64,000 bases of DNA, from assembly GCA_030068145.1 (NCBI GenBank), contig JAPJBO010000056.1:422132-486131 (forward strand), in the 5' to 3' direction. This document shows, one piece after another, positions 21,813 to 31,878 of this stretch; within the stretch, counting starts at the first letter, position 1, and each line of letters opens with the position of its first letter. The DNA comes from Diplonema papillatum (taxonomy: Eukaryota > Euglenozoa > Diplonemea > Diplonemida > Diplonemidae). Made by a program: the position numbers and the translations under genes. Below the pieces are notes generated by a model, which saw nothing but the letters and a program-made list of their open reading frames with translations, was not told the DNA's origin and searched no databases.

Positions 21813-23954
21813 CTACGGCACGGAAGTGCACTGGAGGGTACCCGGGACCAAGAGATCCGCCACCGCCTCGTCGATCGTGAGAGGGCCCGGCACTCGCCTG
21901 ACCGGCCACCTCCCAAGGAACGGAACACTGGCCCAGGAGTGGGCGAGGCGACTCGGAAGGTCCGCGATGTTCATCTCGCTCGAAACTCTCTCAAACCACA
22001 CGCGAGCCTTCGCCCTGGCGATATCCTGCCATAACCTGTGGACGGGGGCGAGCAACATCCTGGCTCTGGACTGACCCTGGACAAGGCTTGCCAGAACGAC
22101 GTTGTTGTCGACCCAGACGGAAACTTGCACGCCCGCCATCTCCTTAAACCACAGACCGAATGCCACCGACACTGCCGCGAACTCCAGCGCGTGAATCGGC
22201 AGCCCGACCGCCCTGGCAGGAACCGGGCAAGAGTAGTACTCGACAGACGACACCACGCCTTCCATAAGAACGACGAGGACGGCGCCCAGCCCCCTCGGGC
22301 AGGCATCCGTGAACAGGACGCACCTGGTCCCCGTGTCCGGACTCACCGGGTGGAGAGGAATCGACTTTTGAAAGACCCGAACTTCACTCCTCAGAACGTC
22401 GACCCACCACTGGAGCGATACGCGAAGCTCGCGACCCAGCTTGAAGTCCCGGTACGTGGATGACGCGTTGGCCCGCCTGAATAGAGGCTGGAGAGGCACC
22501 CTGCCCACCTTGCCAAACAGGGAGGACGAAGCGAACCCTAATTTCCCGGCCAGCGACGCTGCCTCGCCCGGTGCCAGAGAATCACGGGCGAGAACGCCCT
22601 TCAGAACGAACACTAATTTCTCCTTCCGCGGTTCCGACAGGGAGACGTGCACACCGTCCCCGTCAATCAAGAAGATCAAGCCCAGATGCCGAAAACTGCT
22701 ACCCTGTGTGGTCTTTTCGTCGTTGAACGAGGTGCGCAAAATGCCTCCCAGCAGCTCTAAGATGTCAGCGAGCACCAGGTCGTCCTCCAGCCGGCACGGA
22801 CAGGCGAAGTCGTCGTAATATTGTAAAAGCGGCAGCGACAGGCCGCTACGGACGACACGGGCGAGGATCTTCGCGAAGGCGTTATAGTGAACAACGCTCG
22901 CCGCCTCGCCAAACGACAGACGGTCGAGTCTGAAAAATCTCAATAGTCCGTCCGGGCCCTCTGCCACCACACACCTGCAGATGACATCGTTCTGCGCCTT
23001 CATCTGCCTGTAGGCGTCCCGATGGTCCAGACCCACGGAGTAGAAGGCTGTCCCGGCATACTTACCAGAAGCCTGTTGAGCCAGTTGCCGCGCCACCTCC
23101 ACGAAAACGTCGACGGTGTCCAGCCTGACCCTCGTCGTCATGTGGACCGCCTTGTTGACCAGGGCCATGCGCCCGTCATCGCACGCGCGGAGCTTCGTCT
23201 GCCACCCCTTCTGATCCGCTTTCAGCTGGGAAACCATAAAACGCCGCAGAAAAACCGCATTCGTCGGAGGCTCCACTAGCTCGACCATGAAGCCCCTGTC
23301 CACCTCTTTCTGCACTGACGCCCAGATGGCTCCCTTGTTGGCGACCGACTCACCCCTAACGGCCCGCCTGACCCTCGCCAGCACGTCGGGCTGGCGCCGA
23401 ATCAGTTCTTCTACCGACAATTCCGGGTCCCCCAGGCTCGGGCTATACAGGGACGCGTATCCCACCGGGCCGGCCATCGGGCAACCCTCCTTGAGATTCG
23501 CCAACAGGCTGTCAGGCTCGGCGATACGCAGCTCAGCAAGCATTTCGCCGAGAAGGGCCACGTGGCAGGCATCCCCTTCGTTGTACACGAGCTCTCCGGC
23601 CCTGCTTCGCCAGCGGTCCAAAAACGCTCTGCGCCGGCGCTGAGCCTCTAACACCGGGGACAGGGCACTGGAGTCGATCGCCTCCCGGAGTTCCTCATCC
23701 ACTTGAGGCATGTCCTTGACCTCCGGCAGCGCCCCCAGAGCTCCTTCCAAAAACGCGTACTTGCCCTGCACGTCCTGCAGGCCGCCAGCGGGGTCGCGTC
23801 TGAGCGCCGACCCTCCCCTTTCCTCCCTACTTTGATGGAGTCTGATATAGTCATGATGATGCCCGCCAGCTTGATACGCTGGCGGGGAAGCTGGGGGCTG
23901 GGGTACGGGAGGGGAATCGGGGAGCTCGGGCGGCAGCGCCTCGCCGCCCGCATT
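21813..23954 (-). CDS. Reverse transcriptase/RNase H of DIRS element 1
   Basis: The frame is open from the codon after the gag UGA (23957-23955) to a TAG at 21813, 713 codons; the first ATG is only at 23711. The first 61 codons are a Pro/His/Arg-rich linker. RT motifs: a palm-strand segment with AFYSVGLDHRDAYRQM, then RLSFGEAASVVHYNAFAK, then LLQYYDDFACP with the catalytic DD. RNase H: CVLFTDACPRGLGAVL, IHALEFAAVSVAF, VWVDNNVVLASL, and MNIADLPSRLA with the last acidic residue. The order RT then RNase H, with a short connection, is typical of DIRS elements. The missing early ATG and shared frame suggest synthesis as a gag-RT readthrough product. Confidence 0.9.
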   Translation of the reverse strand, partial: NAGGEALPPELPDSPPVPQPPASPPAYQAGGHHHDYIRLHQSREERGGSALRRDPAGGLQDVQGKYAFLEGALGALPEVKDMPQVDEELREAIDSSALSPVLEAQRRRRAFLDRWRSRAGELVYNEGDACHVALLGEMLAELRIAEPDSLLANLKEGCPMAGPVGYASLYSPSLGDPELSVEELIRRQPDVLARVRRAVRGESVANKGAIWASVQKEVDRGFMVELVEPPTNAVFLRRFMVSQLKADQKGWQTKLRACDDGRMALVNKAVHMTTRVRLDTVDVFVEVARQLAQQASGKYAGTAFYSVGLDHRDAYRQMKAQNDVICRCVVAEGPDGLLRFFRLDRLSFGEAASVVHYNAFAKILARVVRSGLSLPLLQYYDDFACPCRLEDDLVLADILELLGGILRTSFNDEKTTQGSSFRHLGLIFLIDGDGVHVSLSEPRKEKLVFVLKGVLARDSLAPGEAASLAGKLGFASSSLFGKVGRVPLQPLFRRANASSTYRDFKLGRELRVSLQWWVDVLRSEVRVFQKSIPLHPVSPDTGTRCVLFTDACPRGLGAVLVVLMEGVVSSVEYYSCPVPARAVGLPIHALEFAAVSVAFGLWFKEMAGVQVSVWVDNNVVLASLVQGQSRARMLLAPVHRLWQDIARAKARVWFERVSSEMNIADLPSRLAHSWASVPFLGRWPVRRVPGPLTIDEAVADLLVPGTLQCTSVP

Positions 23955-25073
23955 TCATTTTCCGCCTCCTGCTTCTCTCGGGGTCACCGTGGGCTTGTAG
24001 CTGTCCCGGGACCTCTTCCCCGCCGGCCCGCCGTCAGGACCCCTGCGCCTCTTCTGGGTCCTACTCCCGAACTGGGGCCGGCCGGCGGGAAAAGGCGCCG
24101 AAACTGTCGACGCCACGACAAGCGTGAGCTGGAGCTCCCCGAGGACGTCGGTGTCCAGCCTGAGCAGGCGGTCACATGCCGCCCCTAGTGTCGCCGTGCC
24201 CGGCAACCCCCTCCTCACGCTCGCGAAGAGGCGCCTCGTCCGAGAGTCGTATTCACGGGCCAGGTCCGGCCCGAAATTGCACGCTAGGTCCGTTAGCAGT
24301 GCTGGGTATCCAATGATGATCGGGTACGGGACGCCGCCGAACGCACCGGTCAGGGCGGCAGTCACCATAACCCTCTGAACCGCCCTCGCCGTGTGCTCGA
24401 AGCCACAAGACTTCGCAGCCGACGGAGGCGACTCAACATCCACCCAAGGCATGGAGAGGTCCTGCAACCTCTCCACCTTCCTCTGGAAGCTGTTAAGCTC
24501 CTGGTGAGACGGCACCAGGTTCCTGGGCAGCAAGCCCAGCCCGAAAAGGGCCAGCTGGGCGTCCACGTCAAGAACCTTCGCCGGAAGGTCCTTCGACCGG
24601 GCCGCCCTCTCGTCGTCCCGCCTGGCCATCTGCGCCTCCTTGCGCTCCTCGCTGCAGCGGTACCACTTCTTGGCTGCCGTCCTGAAACGCGGGGACATAC
24701 CCGCCGGAAGGTCGCCAACGCCGTCGACCACAGCGCACTCCAGAAGCGACGACATCGCCAAATCGGAAAGCAACTTCACTACCCTCTTGTACTCGGCGGG
24801 CGTCTCGTCGAGACCCGCCGCCCAAGCCTCGAACATCACGACAGGCAGCAGCGACCGCTGCTTCTCGTCCACCACCACGTCGCGAACTGCCGCAAACTTC
24901 AGGGGCGAAGCGTCATCGTCCCATCCCCCGAGCAGCTTGAAAGGCCCACGCGGGGCGTCCTCCGGATGCATCAGGCCCGCCTCGATACGTGCATCCCAAA
25001 GCTGAGCGAGCGTCATGTTATCTTTCCCCCCTTTGCCTCCCGTTTCGAGCTGAAGACGAGAGATTGAGGCCAT
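23955..25073 (-). CDS. Gag-like protein of DIRS element 1
   Basis: ATG at 25073 (alternative ATG at 25016), 372 residues, ending GGGK with UGA. It has no zinc knuckle. The middle is helical and charged (KKWYRCSEERKEAQMARRDD), and the C-terminus is basic (TQKRRRGPDGGPAGKRSRDS), suited to RNA binding. It is assigned as Gag from its position upstream of RT and its basic tail; the sequence itself is not recognisable. Its stop is followed in the same frame by the RT reading frame. Confidence 0.75.
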   Translation of the reverse strand: MASISRLQLETGGKGGKDNMTLAQLWDARIEAGLMHPEDAPRGPFKLLGGWDDDASPLKFAAVRDVVVDEKQRSLLPVVMFEAWAAGLDETPAEYKRVVKLLSDLAMSSLLECAVVDGVGDLPAGMSPRFRTAAKKWYRCSEERKEAQMARRDDERAARSKDLPAKVLDVDAQLALFGLGLLPRNLVPSHQELNSFQRKVERLQDLSMPWVDVESPPSAAKSCGFEHTARAVQRVMVTAALTGAFGGVPYPIIIGYPALLTDLACNFGPDLAREYDSRTRRLFASVRRGLPGTATLGAACDRLLRLDTDVLGELQLTLVVASTVSAPFPAGRPQFGSRTQKRRRGPDGGPAGKRSRDSYKPTVTPREAGGGK

Positions 25074-25129
25074 CCCAGCCCCCAGATGAAACAAGCACAC
25101 GCGTTCGCGACTGACCGCGTCAATCGACC

Positions 25130-26310
25130 TGGGCGATCTTACGCGTCCGCGGTGCGCCAGACGGATCACAGCCAGACAAGCTTCACGCCGTGCACGCGGC
25201 ACGGCGGACCTCGACCAAAGTGAGCCCACACGTCAGCGATCGGGCCAGACGGATCTCAACCGGGCGAGCTTCACGCCGCGCCTGCGGCACGGCGGATCTC
25301 AACCACAGGGAGCCTACACGTCAGCCATCAGGGTAGACGGATCTCAACCAGGCGAGCCTCACGCCGTGCACGCGGCACGGCGGATCTCAGCCACAGGGAG
25401 CCTACACGTCAATGACCAGGCCAGACGGATCTCAACCAGGCGAGCTTCACGCCGTGCACGCGGCACGGCGGATCTCAGCCAAAGCGAGCCTACACGTCGG
25501 TGATCAGGGTAGACGGATCTCAACCAGGCGAGCTTCACGCCGTGCACGCGGCACGGCGGATCTCAACCTCAGGGAGCCTACACGTCAGTGATCAGGCCAG
25601 ACGGATCTCAACCAGGCGAGCTTCACGCCATGCACGCGGCACGGCGGATCTCAAACCAAAGCGAGCCTACACGTCAGTGATCAGGGTAGACGGATCTCAA
25701 CCCGGCGAGCTTCACGCCGTGCACGCGGCACGGCGGATCTCAACCTCAGGGAGCCTACACGTCAGTGATCAGGCCAGACGGATCTCAACCAGGCGAGCTT
25801 CACGCCATGCACGCGGCACGGCGGATCTCAAACCAAAGCGAGCCTACACGTCAGTGATCAGGGTAGACGGATCTCAACCAGGCGAGCTTCACGCCGTGCA
25901 CGCGGCACGGCGGATCTCAACCTCAGGGAGCCTACACGTCAGTGATCAGGCGAGACGGATCTCAACCAGGCGAGCTTCACGCCGTGCACGCGGCACGGCG
26001 GATCTCAAACCAAAGCGAGCCTACACGCCCGTGATCAGGGTAGACGGATCTCAACCGGGCGAGCTTCACGCCGTGCGCGCGGCACGGCGGATCTCAACCA
26101 CGGGGAGCCTACACGTCAGTGATCAGGCCAGACGGATCTCAACCAGGCGAGCTTCACGCCATGCACGCGGCACGGCGGATCTCAAACCAAGCGAGCCTAC
26201 ACGCCAGTGATCAGGGTCGACGGATCTCAACCAGGCGAGCTTCACGCCGTGCACGCGGCACGGCGGATCTCAAACCAAAGCGAGCCTGCACGTCTTCGGC
26301 CTGGCGCCCG
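25130..26310 (+). repeat. Minisatellite leader of DIRS element 1
   Basis: Tandem array with an approx. 88-bp half-unit arranged as an approx. 175-bp higher-order unit. The core includes AGACGGATCTCAACCAGGCG, AGCTTCACGCCGTGCACGCG and GAGCCTACACGTCAGTGATC. About 13 half-units vary by single bases. Long open frames across it arise from the repeat and are not taken as genes. It lies between X1 and gag, as in the second DIRS element. Confidence 0.92.
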
Positions 26311-26538
26311 TCAGGCGCCAGACGGATCTCCGCAGCCGGCACTCCGAGTACCAGGCGGGACGAATCTCGGCCGGATCCAGCCGCTCGATCGTCTCTCGGC
26401 GCGCGACGGCCCCCCCTCAGGTGGACCGACGGCTCGCACCTCAGGCGACAGCCTGGCATGCCCCCACGCACGCTCTGCTACTCGGTATTCAGTCCCGGCG
26501 AGCAGTGGCAGGGCGCTCTCCAGCCAAACAAGTAGACC

Positions 26539-26622
26539 AGAAACAAATGACTGATCCTGTTTGGTGGCGATCCGCGCTCCTGCCGGGGCTTTGCTCGGGA
26601 TTAGCTGAATTAAACACCTATT
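26539..26622 (-). repeat. Split direct repeat X1 (84 bp), 5' end of DIRS element 1
   Basis: Matches 21314-21397. It forms the 5' end on the minus strand and ends at ATT before the flanking A-rich array. Confidence 0.93.
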
Positions 26623-27062
26623 TTTTGAAAAACATGGCAAAAATGGCCAATCCTGGCCAAATCGGTAAAAACGGCCAAAATGGGCCAAAATCTGGAAGAC
26701 ACGGCAAAACTGGGAAAATGTGGCAAAAATGGCCAAAAATGACCAAAATCTGGAGGACAGTGTGACCTCCCATGGACTGGTAAAAAACCGTTATATAACG
26801 TTATATAACGTTATATAACGTTATATAACGTTATTATAACGTTATATAACGTTATTATAACGTTATTATAACGTTATATAACGTTATATAACGTTATAAC
26901 GGTCAAATAACGTTATTTTTCGACCAAAAATGGCAAATAACGGTTTTATAACGGTCAATAACGGTTTTTCTGGATTTAGGGGGGGGGTAACAAATAACTC
27001 CGGGAATAACGTTATATAACGTTATATAACGTTATATAACGGCCATCTATGTTTAATCTGGA
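26623..27062 (-). repeat. Right arm of the foldback-like element (arrays)
   Basis: First an A-rich array of AAAATGGCC-type units (26625-26760), then tandem CGTTATATAA units (26790-26900 and 27006-27040), ending in GGCCATCTATGTTTAA. This is the inverted counterpart of 17886-18425. The unit order and the terminal GGCCATCTATG match the left arm in reverse complement. Confidence 0.72.
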
Positions 27063-27289
27063 TTTTTCTGTAGGGGTGCTCAGGAGGCGCCAAAAAATTC
27101 CCAAAAATATGGAATTCACCCATTTCGAGCAAATCTTTTCATTGCCGCCCTCGAATGTCAAAAATTCGTCAGCAATGACGATTGAAACCAAGTGGCGAGA
27201 TTGGGGAAACCCCCGGAAAACCGGCTTTTTCAATGCCTTGTCATCAACAGTCGAAACAATCCAGGAACTTGGGCAGTGAAAAGTACAAA

Positions 27290-27754
27290 ATGTCTGGAAG
27301 GAAGCGGGCGGCCACGGATATGGAGAGTGTGGGGTCGACAGAAGAAGAGGACAACGAGGAAGCAGAAGAGGTGGAAGAGGAAGAGGACGAGGAAGAAGAA
27401 GAGGATGAAGAAGAGGAAGAGGATGACGATGACGACAACAACAGGTCGGGAAGGACAGTGCGCGAACAAGTGCATCATCTCGACGCCACCACGCTTGGGC
27501 GGGTGACAGTGGTCGACTCTTGCGGGAACTGGGACAGGCAACGGTCGCGACGTGAGTTCGGCGGTATCCGGGGTGTGACACTGCAGCTGCGTGACGAGCA
27601 GAGCGGGGTGGAGTGCGGGTACATCGCACTCATGCGAGCGATGGAGGGAAGTTTTGCGATGCCATCGGCATTGAACATTCTCAGCTTCGCCCGCGAACAT
27701 TTCGACGTGCGTTGCAGGAGTGTGGCACGCTTACCGGAGCTGGACACTTGTCAG
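27290..27754 (+). CDS. Hypothetical exon with acidic low-complexity domain
   Basis: The ATG at 27290 opens 155 codons up to a good donor CAG|GTATAG at 27754/27755; without splicing it stops two codons later. It begins MSGRKRAATDMESVGS, followed by about 35 Glu/Asp residues, then a non-repetitive part (REQVHHLDATTLGRVTVVDS) and CGYIALMRAMEGSFAMPSAL. The last part looks like folded protein, but I recognise no family. A downstream exon is not evident because AT-rich arrays follow. It may be element-borne or a captured gene 5' end. It lies antisense inside the proposed large intron of the coiled-coil gene. Confidence 0.35.
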
Positions 27755-27781
27755 GTATAGAGCTTCTGCCTCCAACACGGT

Positions 27782-28437
27782 ATCGGATTCCAGATAACTT
27801 TTATTTAATACGAGTATATTTAATAATACGAGCATATTTAATAATACGAGCGTGGTTGGTCTATATTTAATAATACGAGCTTATTTAATAATACGAGTAT
27901 ATTTAATAATACGCGCACATTGAGGAACACCCATATGCACCATAGTTTGAGGCCGGAGAGAAGGAGCATGTGACACTGACCGGTGGGCCCCAAAAGTGCA
28001 GAAATCGCTGAACAGTGAAGACGGAAAAGCCGATACAGGTCCAAAGGGCGGAGACCAAGCTAATGCCCTGAACAGACTCACCAACAACAAAACACATTAT
28101 GTCACCAGGCAACAAAAAGAAAATGGCTGGTGCACCGCCTACTGAGCTGCCGAACGAGGCTGAGATGGATTAACAACTGGGAGAGCTCGGTGTCCAATGT
28201 GCAGGATCGGATGCCGGTTCCATCGTGGCCCTCGAGACGGCCGAAATGGCTAATCAGAAACGATGACACGGGCGGGCGCGCCGACGACCATGCACCAGTA
28301 CGACGTCAACCCTGACGGGTGGCAACGCCAAAAATGCGCTATTTAATAATACGAGCTATATAATAATACGAGCTATATTTAATAATACGCGCTATATTTA
28401 ATAATACGTGCTATTTAATAATACGAGCTATTTAACA
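27782..28437 (+). repeat. AT-rich arrays (ATTTAATAATACGAG) flanking a 410-bp insert
   Basis: The unit ATTTAATAATACGAG is repeated at 27800-27925 and again at 28338-28437, in the same orientation. The insert between them has a short frame beginning MSPGNKKKMAGAPPTELPNE at 28100 that is broken by a stop, perhaps a gene remnant. Confidence 0.7.
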
Positions 28438-29145
28438 TTATGCGAGGGGAGGGTTTAGTGCTTTGTGAACCAGCACACTCTGCCACCCTGTGGGTGCGCT
28501 GTGCTTTGCTGGCGCTGTGAAGAGGACGGCTGAAGCGCCGCTCCTCCTGGCTGGTGTGGACTATTTTCTGTTGTCTCAGTGCACTCAGAATTGGTCGGAC
28601 CAGGTGCAGGTAGATACGGTGGTATGTCAACCTGTGGGTTGTTCTGTGGCACTTCTACCGCATTCAGTGCAAGGGATGAACGTCGGCCAGGCGGCGAAAA
28701 CGAACGGGAATCGTGGGAGTGCATTGTGATATCGAAATCCCTCAGTTATGTTCAAGAGATGAAGCCGGAGGTGACAGAAAATTACCACAGGGAAGGGGGC
28801 TTTGTGGCAGCCAGGGATGTTGCTTTTCGATCCTTCGGTGTTGACTCTTCCTACCTAGACAAGCAGAATTGTCTAAGGGTTGGCTTGTTCACCCACTAAC
28901 AGGGAACGTGAGCTGGGTTTCGACCGGACAGGGTGGTTTTACCAAACGAAGGAAAAGAACACCACCCTGCAACAAACCCTTGGATAGCCCTTGGATAACC
29001 ATTGGATAAAGCCTGTATAATAGCAATTTTTTAACGCCGCTAGTTTTAATGTTCGCGGAGGTTTCCGGGGGAAATCGGGCCCCTTTATCCTATGCCCATT
29101 AACAAGCAAGGCCAAACTGAACCCGAATGGAGTGATGGGACATAC
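28438..29145. other. Presumed intronic sequence
   Basis: Between the AT-rich arrays and the third coiled-coil exon. Open frames of up to about 100 codons occur on both strands, but none has motifs or splice-linked partners that I could support. Confidence 0.35.
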
Positions 29146-31812
29146 CCGGATGTGTGACACGGCTTCGAGAAGGCGTCTGCGGGCAACGAAGAGCTTCTGA
29201 GCCCTATCGGCCTGACGTGTGCGGTTTGTGTACGAAGTTCGATCCTCGGCTTGACGTAAGCGTTGCGATAACAGGCTGCACACGCGGAGCAGCATGCGGA
29301 CACGCCGACGGAGAAGAACTGCCGCTGCCTGCAGCTTCGAAGATTGTTGCCGGCCGAAACTGTCATCGTCCGACATCGATCGCATCATGTCGAGCGCGAG
29401 GACTCCTCCGCCTTGCTGGTTCACATCGCCGTCCGACAACAGCGCCCTGATCGCGTCGTCCAACGACTTCACGCTCCACTGCTGCTTGCTTTCGGTTGCT
29501 TGCTTCAATGAGTCGATTTCGAGACACAGCGACGCGATGCCATCAGAGAGTGTGCCTGTAAAGTGCAGTTCATACACGTTAGGTGCCGACACAACACAAG
29601 GTCTATATATCGTTGAGGAAATGCAACAGTCTTGGCGTACAGAGGCAAGGAGATGACGGCAAACCTTCACATTGCATCACGATCATTGACACCGCGCTCT
29701 TCTCTTCTCGTTCGTCGCGTAGCTGACGCTCCAGATTTTCAACTGTCGTGCCTTTCTGCAAAGTCGTGCGGTGGAACGAGTCGTCGTGAGAGAGCTGCGG
29801 AGAATATCGCTGCTGGAACGACTGCTCGCCTTGCAGCCTAGTGATTTCAGCCTTCAAGACCCCGACGGCTTGCTCTGCAACTTGACGCTTTTCGACTTCG
29901 CCGTCCAATTTCTGCTTGACTGCTTCGAGCTTGCTCTCAAGCAATTCCCCCTTCTGTTTTGCTCCAGCAAGGCCCGCCTGTGTATTGTCGAATGATCACC
30001 ATTAAAGAAAGGGTCAAGCGCTACCCTTTCGTCATCTGCGCGGTCGTGAACCGCACATTGCAAAATGTGCAGACGTTTCCACATTTTCCTGTCCGCAGGA
30101 GCAAGTGACACTAAGCGGTGATACAGGCTGGTATGAAGCATAGGTGGAACCCCACTTTGCTTGCAGCCGACTATTCGAGACTGCGGCTCCAACAGACATG
30201 CGGAATATTTCTTCTTGCAACGGGACGAGAGAGATACCTGCAGCTCGGACTTTGTGGTTTGAAGACCGTTGGCCTCGGAGCGTAGGCGGTCTACGGTCTG
30301 CTCTGCCTCACGGATGCGCGCCGAGGCTTCTTGTTTGGCTGCCTGCTCCCGTTGGTCGACGTACTTCCGGGTTTCCAGCACGAGGCTCGACTCGAGGTCG
30401 TGCACAATTTGCAGGTGCTCCGTGCGGAGGATGTAATGGTCAGGCGGCGGCGCGCTGGCGTGGCGTGCTGGCGCGGGATTGGCTGGTCGCTGTTCGGCGT
30501 AGCCGGCGCTTGTGAGGGCGTCGGACACGAGCTTCGACGCAATTTCTGCCATTCGTTGCTCACCGCGCGTCTCTTTCACAGCTTCCTTAGCGTCTTCGAG
30601 AGCCTGCTCGGCGCCCACGCAACGAGTCTTCCAGTATGATACGGCGGCCGTCGTATCGTGAGACACGCCCGCAAGTGCCCTCAACCCATGTTCACTCTCC
30701 CGCCTTTGAATGGCGAGACCGGACTTTTCCGTTGACACTGATGAAGACGACGTATTCCTTTTCTCGCTGACAGCCCTTTTCACCACAAGCTTTAACTTCT
30801 TGTGCAACTCCTTCAAATGGTCCACCAGTTTCTGCACCGCGTGCCGGGCGTCGACCGCCTGTTTTGATTCCTCAGGAGACCCCGCAAAAAGCCGCACCGA
30901 TGCGTCAATACAGGCAGCGGAAATGTCGCCTAACTTTTCGAGCAAGCTGCTATTCGACAGCTCTGCAAGCGCCTGCGAGTGCACACGGTTTACCTGGTGG
31001 AAGGCAGCTGCCGCAGCTTGGCGGGCGGAAGTGAGCAGAGCCTCGTACTCCCGGAGGCGGGAACTTTGGTTGATGAGGTCTGACTGAAAACACCTCGAAT
31101 CGATTAACCCAGAGCCGCCCCCAACCAGGCCCGATGCGTGTGTCATCAGTTGAGGCCGTACGGCGCTGTCATGTGTGTCATCGTACCGCGGTGCGGTCAC
31201 ACCGTTCGGCAGAAAACTTGCACCAGCAGCGTACTGCGTGGGATAATGCGTTCCCGACGGGGAGGGAAAGTGCTGGGCAAGCACGGGCGGGTACGACGGG
31301 GCGAAGTGGCCAAGTTGCGACGGTTGGCTGCGCACTCGGTTCAACTGCTCTGCGGCATCCGCCGCCGACTCGTCCGCATCTCTCAGGCGCACGTTGAGCG
31401 TGGCGATCACGTGGTCCTTATCGCTTATCGTTCGCTCCAGGTCTCGATACTTCTTGTCGACCTCCAAAAGTGACCGCTGCGACGCCTGCTGCTCCCGCGA
31501 CGCGCCGAGATCGAAGCTGAGTCTCTCGATCTCCGCCTGAAGCTCCTTCACGTTCTCCTTCAAGCTGTCCCGCTCACTTTCCAGCACCGCCACTTTCTGC
31601 ACGCTCGTCCTCAGACTGGCTTCCTGCTCCAACCGAATGACCCGCGCGACTCGTTCCGCCACCAGGTTCTCGACGTGTTTTGCCGACGCGTCGTCGTTCG
31701 CCATTTGACACAGCAAATGGTCTGTCGGCAGCTCTCGCCAAAGCTTCCACATGCCTGTGGCCATTCGTTGAAGCCTTTCCTCAAAGCTGGCCGCCAGGCC
31801 CACCGGTGTCAT
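29146..31812 (-). CDS. Coiled-coil protein, 5' exons (same gene as 15394-17347)
   Basis: Exons: 31812-30238, 29977-29671, 29555-29146. Donors are CAG|GTATCT, CAAT|GTGAAG and CGG|GTATGT; acceptors are all CAG; the phases fit. The ATG at 31812 is chosen; the frame is open further upstream to a possible CAG acceptor near 31868, so an earlier exon is possible. The N-terminal region has a long coiled coil (ESERDSLKENVKELQAEIER), then a Pro/Ser-rich spacer, then more helices (VDHLKELHKKLKLVVKRAV; LESKLEAVKQKLDGEVEKRQ). The last exon ends in LFVARRRLLEAVSHIR, which would continue naturally into the exon at 17347. Joined with it, the protein is about 1191 residues. It has no enzymatic domain. Confidence 0.7.
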
Positions 31813-31878
31813 TGGCGAGTCAATTTTCGACGATGTCCGGGGGGTTCCCCTTGTTGGGGGCCTGCTTATTGGGTTCAA

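Larger units (their letters stand above)
19486..26622 (-). mobile_element. DIRS-class retrotransposon 1 with split direct repeats, about 7.1 kb
   Basis: A complete-looking element read on the minus strand: X1 (26622-26539), minisatellite leader (about 26310-25130), gag (25073-23955), RT/RNase H (23954-21813), Y1 (21741-21395), X2 (21397-21314), tyrosine recombinase (21289-19940), Y2 (19832-19486). X copies are 84 bp and Y copies 347 bp; paired copies look identical, suggesting recent transposition. Y1 and X2 share ATT at 21395-21397. Tyrosine-recombinase retrotransposons of the PAT/Ngaro/Kangaroo type use split direct repeats; here the recombinase gene sits between X2 and Y2. No target duplication is evident, as expected for a recombinase-mediated insertion. 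Confidence 0.9.

Noticed and set aside
21813-23954. Nuclear code with UGA as a sense codon
   Set aside because: The multi-exon genes read through over a thousand codons without internal UGA and several genes end in UGA; readthrough at specific sites is the simpler reading.
25500-26210. 236-codon + strand ORF made of VDGSQPGELHAVHAARRIS-type repeats
   Set aside because: It follows from a minisatellite whose unit length happens to keep the frame. There is no start context or conserved function, and it lies in the antisense of the DIRS leader.
25130-26310. Possible CRISPR-like array
   Set aside because: Units are adjoining and vary together, spacers are not unique, no cas genes are present and the genome is eukaryotic.
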